DNA of 7,171 nt, taken from assembly GCA_030669445.1 (NCBI GenBank), contig DAOVDP010000054.1:1-7171 (forward strand), in the 5' to 3' direction. Source of the stretch: Candidatus Latescibacterota bacterium (GTDB lineage Bacteria; Latescibacterota; MVCY01). Both the position numbers and the translations under genes were made by a program. The notes beneath the pieces are model-generated. The model was not told the origin of the DNA. It saw only the letters and a program-made list of their open reading frames with translations, and searched no databases. Positions 5,399 to 7,171 of this stretch are shown here, one piece after another (the stretch's first letter is position 1; each line of letters starts with the position of its first letter).

Positions 5399-5917
5399 AT
5401 GAAAAAAATCCTGTTGACCAATGACGACAGTTTTTCCGCTCAGGGCTTAACAGAGCTGAGAAAATGCCTGTCGATAAAGTGGGATGTGATCGTGGTTGCC
5501 CCAGCCACCGAGCAAAGCGCAGTCAGTCACTCCCTCACCCTTCGTCGCCCTCTGCTGGTAAATGAGTTAGATCAATCCCTGTTTAGCGTGAAAGGAACTC
5601 CTACCGATTGTGTGCTGCTGGCGGTACATCAGCTCCTGCCTGAAAAACCAGACCTTCTGGTAGCCGGGATAAATCATGGCCCTAACTTGGGCCACGATGT
5701 CACCTATTCTGGTACTGTAGCCGCAGCCATCGAAGCAACCCAGCTGGGCATCCCTTCGGTGGCTATTTCTACAATGGGGCAAAATTTCGCCTGTACAGCT
5801 CAGTTTGTCCCTTACTTTTCACAAGAAAAAACAGTAGTCGAAGATGAACGAGCATACGAACCTCAGAGAACAGATGGTTGTCAGCCAATTAGAGGGAAGA
5901 GACATCACCGATCCTAA
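5399..5917 (+). CDS. surE: 5'/3'-nucleotidase SurE, C-terminally truncated
   Basis: The N-terminal 140 residues are clearly SurE, a metal-dependent phosphatase acting on nucleoside monophosphates and often linked to stress survival. [10 protein letters not shown] carries the metal-binding aspartates D9 and D10, S40 lies in [13 protein letters not shown]92 in GINHGPNLG, and [11 protein letters not shown] (103-113) follows; these are the usual active-site elements. Two things are odd. The normally near-invariant NDDG reads NDDS. The homology ends near residue 142, after which some 30 unrelated residues run into the stop inside pcm, giving 172 residues instead of roughly 250. The missing part includes the C-terminal segment used in SurE dimer formation. 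A deletion joining mid-surE to just before pcm explains this; activity is doubtful. The ATG lies 13 bp after tRNA-Pro and lacks a ribosome site. Confidence 0.85.
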   Translation: MKKILLTNDDSFSAQGLTELRKCLSIKWDVIVVAPATEQSAVSHSLTLRRPLLVNELDQSLFSVKGTPTDCVLLAVHQLLPEKPDLLVAGINHGPNLGHDVTYSGTVAAAIEATQLGIPSVAISTMGQNFACTAQFVPYFSQEKTVVEDERAYEPQRTDGCQPIRGKRHHRS

Positions 5918-6488
5918 GGTGCTGCAGGCGATGCGCACGGTATCCCGCCACAGGTTCGTGGACCGGTCCCTCTGGTCGCAGGCCTACGATGACCGTCCCC
6001 TGCCTATCGGGCAGGGGCAGACCATCTCTCAACCTTATATGGTAGCCCTGATGACCCAATGTTTGGAACTCTCCGGAGATGAACGGGTATTAGAGATAGG
6101 CACTGGTTCTGGCTATCAGGCGGCAGTATTGGCTGAAATTGTCAGGGACGTATTTACAATCGAACGGATCGCCAAACTATCCCAAAGGGCAGCCATTCTT
6201 TTGGAAGAATTAGGTTACCAAAATATCCGGTTTGAAGTTGGCGATGGAACATTGGGGTGGAACAAGTTCTCGCCTTATGACCGTATTTTAGTCACCGCCG
6301 GGGCACCGGATATCCCCACTAGTCTATTAGAACAGTTGAACGACCCGGGCAAGATGGCCATCCCTATGGGAGGAGCCTACTACCAGGACTTTATGGTCAT
6401 TGAAAAAGAAGGCAAAAAAGTTAAAAAACGCCATGTCTGTGGCTGCACATTTGTGCCCTTAGTAGGTGAACAGGGGTGGGAAGAGTGA
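5844..6488 (+). CDS. pcm: Protein-L-isoaspartate O-methyltransferase
   Basis: This enzyme uses S-adenosylmethionine to methylate isoaspartyl residues that form in ageing proteins, starting their repair in the cytoplasm. The 214-residue length is normal. Features in order are [15 protein letters not shown] (7-21), RHRFVD (35-40), LPIGQGQTISQPYMVALM (53-70) with the substrate-binding region, SAM motif I RVLEIGTGSGYQAAVL (81-96), the acidic end of the next strand near IER (106-108), GDGTLGW (133-139), and PYDRILVTAGAPDIP (144-158). The ATG at 5844 overlaps the end of truncated surE by 74 bp in another frame; a surE-pcm junction is conserved in many bacteria. No strong ribosome site precedes it, perhaps because upstream sequence was deleted, so expression may rely on read-through from surE. 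The gene downstream overlaps its stop. Confidence 0.95.
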   Translation: MNEHTNLREQMVVSQLEGRDITDPKVLQAMRTVSRHRFVDRSLWSQAYDDRPLPIGQGQTISQPYMVALMTQCLELSGDERVLEIGTGSGYQAAVLAEIVRDVFTIERIAKLSQRAAILLEELGYQNIRFEVGDGTLGWNKFSPYDRILVTAGAPDIPTSLLEQLNDPGKMAIPMGGAYYQDFMVIEKEGKKVKKRHVCGCTFVPLVGEQGWEE

Positions 6489-6991
6489 TACAGGGACTGG
6501 TGGAACACCTAACTGCTCTGCCTGAACCGCTGATTACCTTTGTGATCGCCACCCTTCCTATATCTGAGCTAAGGGGGGCAATCCCCTGGGCACTGACAGC
6601 CGGAGGACTCCAATGGCAACAGGCTTATTTTTATGCAGTTCTGGGTAATTTCCTCCCGGTTATACCTCTTCTTTTGCTGTTGGAACCAGTTTCGCTCCGG
6701 TTGCGGAAGTACAGTATCTGGGACAGATTCTTTAGCTGGCTTTTTGAAAGAACCCGAAGGCGCAGCCGGGTGGTGGAAAGATTTGAGGTCCTTGGTTTAG
6801 TCTTATTTGTGGCCATTCCCCTGCCGGTGACCGGCGCCTGGACCGGCACCGTGGCGGCTTTCCTTTTTGGCATCCGGTTCAGACCTGCTGTGCTGGCTAT
6901 TTTGGCCGGAATCTTCATCGCCGGTGCGGTCGTCATTTTAGCCTCGTTAGGGGTTCTGGGTGCAGTTTCTCACTTTCTGGTAGAGAGATAA
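6485..6991 (+). CDS. Small multidrug-export-family membrane protein (COG2426, Sm_multidrug_ex)
   Basis: The 168-residue protein is an integral membrane protein with hydrophobic segments at about 15-36, 47-67, 102-129 and 134-162. It shows two signatures of this family: PISELRGAIPWAL (25-37) and IPLPVTGAWTGT (111-122), with re-entrant-looking proline and glycine patterns. The family name is historical and transport of drugs is not established; its substrate is unknown. I prefer GTG 6485, which gives a GTGA overlap with the pcm stop and suggests translational coupling; GTG 6476, three codons earlier, is also possible. A basic loop (72-97, RTRRRSR) separates the halves and is likely cytoplasmic. 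The stop is two bases before tRNA-Pro(CGG). Confidence 0.85.
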   Translation: MIQGLVEHLTALPEPLITFVIATLPISELRGAIPWALTAGGLQWQQAYFYAVLGNFLPVIPLLLLLEPVSLRLRKYSIWDRFFSWLFERTRRRSRVVERFEVLGLVLFVAIPLPVTGAWTGTVAAFLFGIRFRPAVLAILAGIFIAGAVVILASLGVLGAVSHFLVER

Positions 6992-6993
6992 GT

Positions 6994-7071
6994 CGGGGCG
7001 TAGCGCAGTCCGGTTAGCGCGCAGCGTTCGGGACGCTGAGGTCGTGGGTTCAAATCCCACCGCCCCGACCA
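6994..7071 (+). tRNA. tRNA-Pro (anticodon CGG)
   Basis: The acceptor stem CGGGGCG/CGCCCCG (6994-7000 with 7061-7067) is identical to that of tRNA-Pro(GGG) upstream. The anticodon stem CAGCG/CGCTG with loop TTCGGGA gives CGG (7029-7031), reading CCG. The T-arm is GTGGG-TTCAAAT-CCCAC. The discriminator is A, with CCA encoded at 7069-7071. It begins two bases after the stop of the membrane-protein gene, so it must be cut out of that transcript or start from a promoter inside the gene. Confidence 0.95.
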
Positions 7072-7086
7072 TAAGACCTCTGTTAA

Positions 7087-7171
7087 ATGGACGCCTACAT
7101 TAGAGCACATATTGTCGTCTCAGGAGTGGTGCAGGGTGTAGGCTACCGTTTTTTTGCCCAAAAGGTAGCCA
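7087..7171 (+). CDS. acyP: Acylphosphatase, partial (N-terminus only)
   Basis: The first 28 codons begin MDAYIRAHIVVSGVVQGVGY and continue RFFAQKVA before the window ends. GVVQGVGYRFF is the acylphosphatase signature: the loop binds the phosphate and the arginine is the conserved active-site residue of these small (about 90-residue) cytoplasmic enzymes, which hydrolyse acyl-phosphates. The same motif begins the N-terminal domain of the much larger HypF, so a larger protein cannot be excluded from this fragment. The start lies 15 nt after tRNA-Pro(CGG) and has no visible ribosome site. Confidence 0.8.
   Translation, partial: MDAYIRAHIVVSGVVQGVGYRFFAQKVA

Noticed and set aside
1..7171. CRISPR array or retron-like arrangement.
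   Set aside because: No regularly spaced repeats with spacers, and no reverse transcriptase or Cas-like protein, are visible.

Overview
The window looks bacterial: it has Shine-Dalgarno sites, tRNA genes with encoded CCA ends, and a surE-pcm gene pair. It appears to be chromosome from an uncultivated or poorly characterised lineage. The order tRNA-surE-pcm-COG2426 protein-tRNA-acylphosphatase, plus a GTCATTCTGAG-type palindromic repeat, reminds me of FCB-associated candidate phyla (Zixibacteria, WOR-3/TA06 and similar). That placement is an impression from memory, not a demonstrated assignment.

Left part (1-2738, mostly minus strand): a nested-palindrome repeat (3-76) supplies the last codons and stop of a small lipoprotein gene (53-613). 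A 398-bp gap with one good inverted repeat follows. Next is a two-gene minus-strand cassette: a 79-residue conserved small protein (1475-1714), then a 137-residue PD-(D/E)XK nuclease-like protein (1012-1425). After a 313-bp gap with no convincing gene comes an AbiJ-like (AbiJ_NTD4-type) abortive-infection protein (2028-2738), which appears to have lost its amino terminus at about 2738.

Middle part (2739-5203, plus strand): a decayed integrative element. It holds a small helix-turn-helix gene with a strong ribosome site but a TAA at codon 11 (2836-3054), phased CTGTGTGA repeats (3078-3115), the remains of a ParB-like protein broken by two stops and two frame changes (3239-3746), an intact excisionase-like helix-turn-helix gene (3739-3960), a consensus-like promoter with a possibly structured leader, and an intact tyrosine recombinase (4166-5203). 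The recombinase ends 21 bp before a tRNA-Arg gene. Integration machinery persists while the cargo has eroded.

Right part (5225-7171, plus strand): compact housekeeping genes. tRNA-Arg(CCG) and tRNA-Pro(GGG) lead into a surE gene lacking roughly its last 100 codons, then pcm (overlapping surE), a small membrane protein of the COG2426 family (4-bp overlap with pcm), tRNA-Pro(CGG), and the start of an acylphosphatase gene cut by the window edge. Both protein genes that follow a tRNA have a 13-15 nt leader with no clear Shine-Dalgarno site.

I do not see a complete, clearly new system. The best candidates for something undescribed are the small-protein/nuclease pair, the leader before the integrase, and the tRNA-mRNA junction arrangement.
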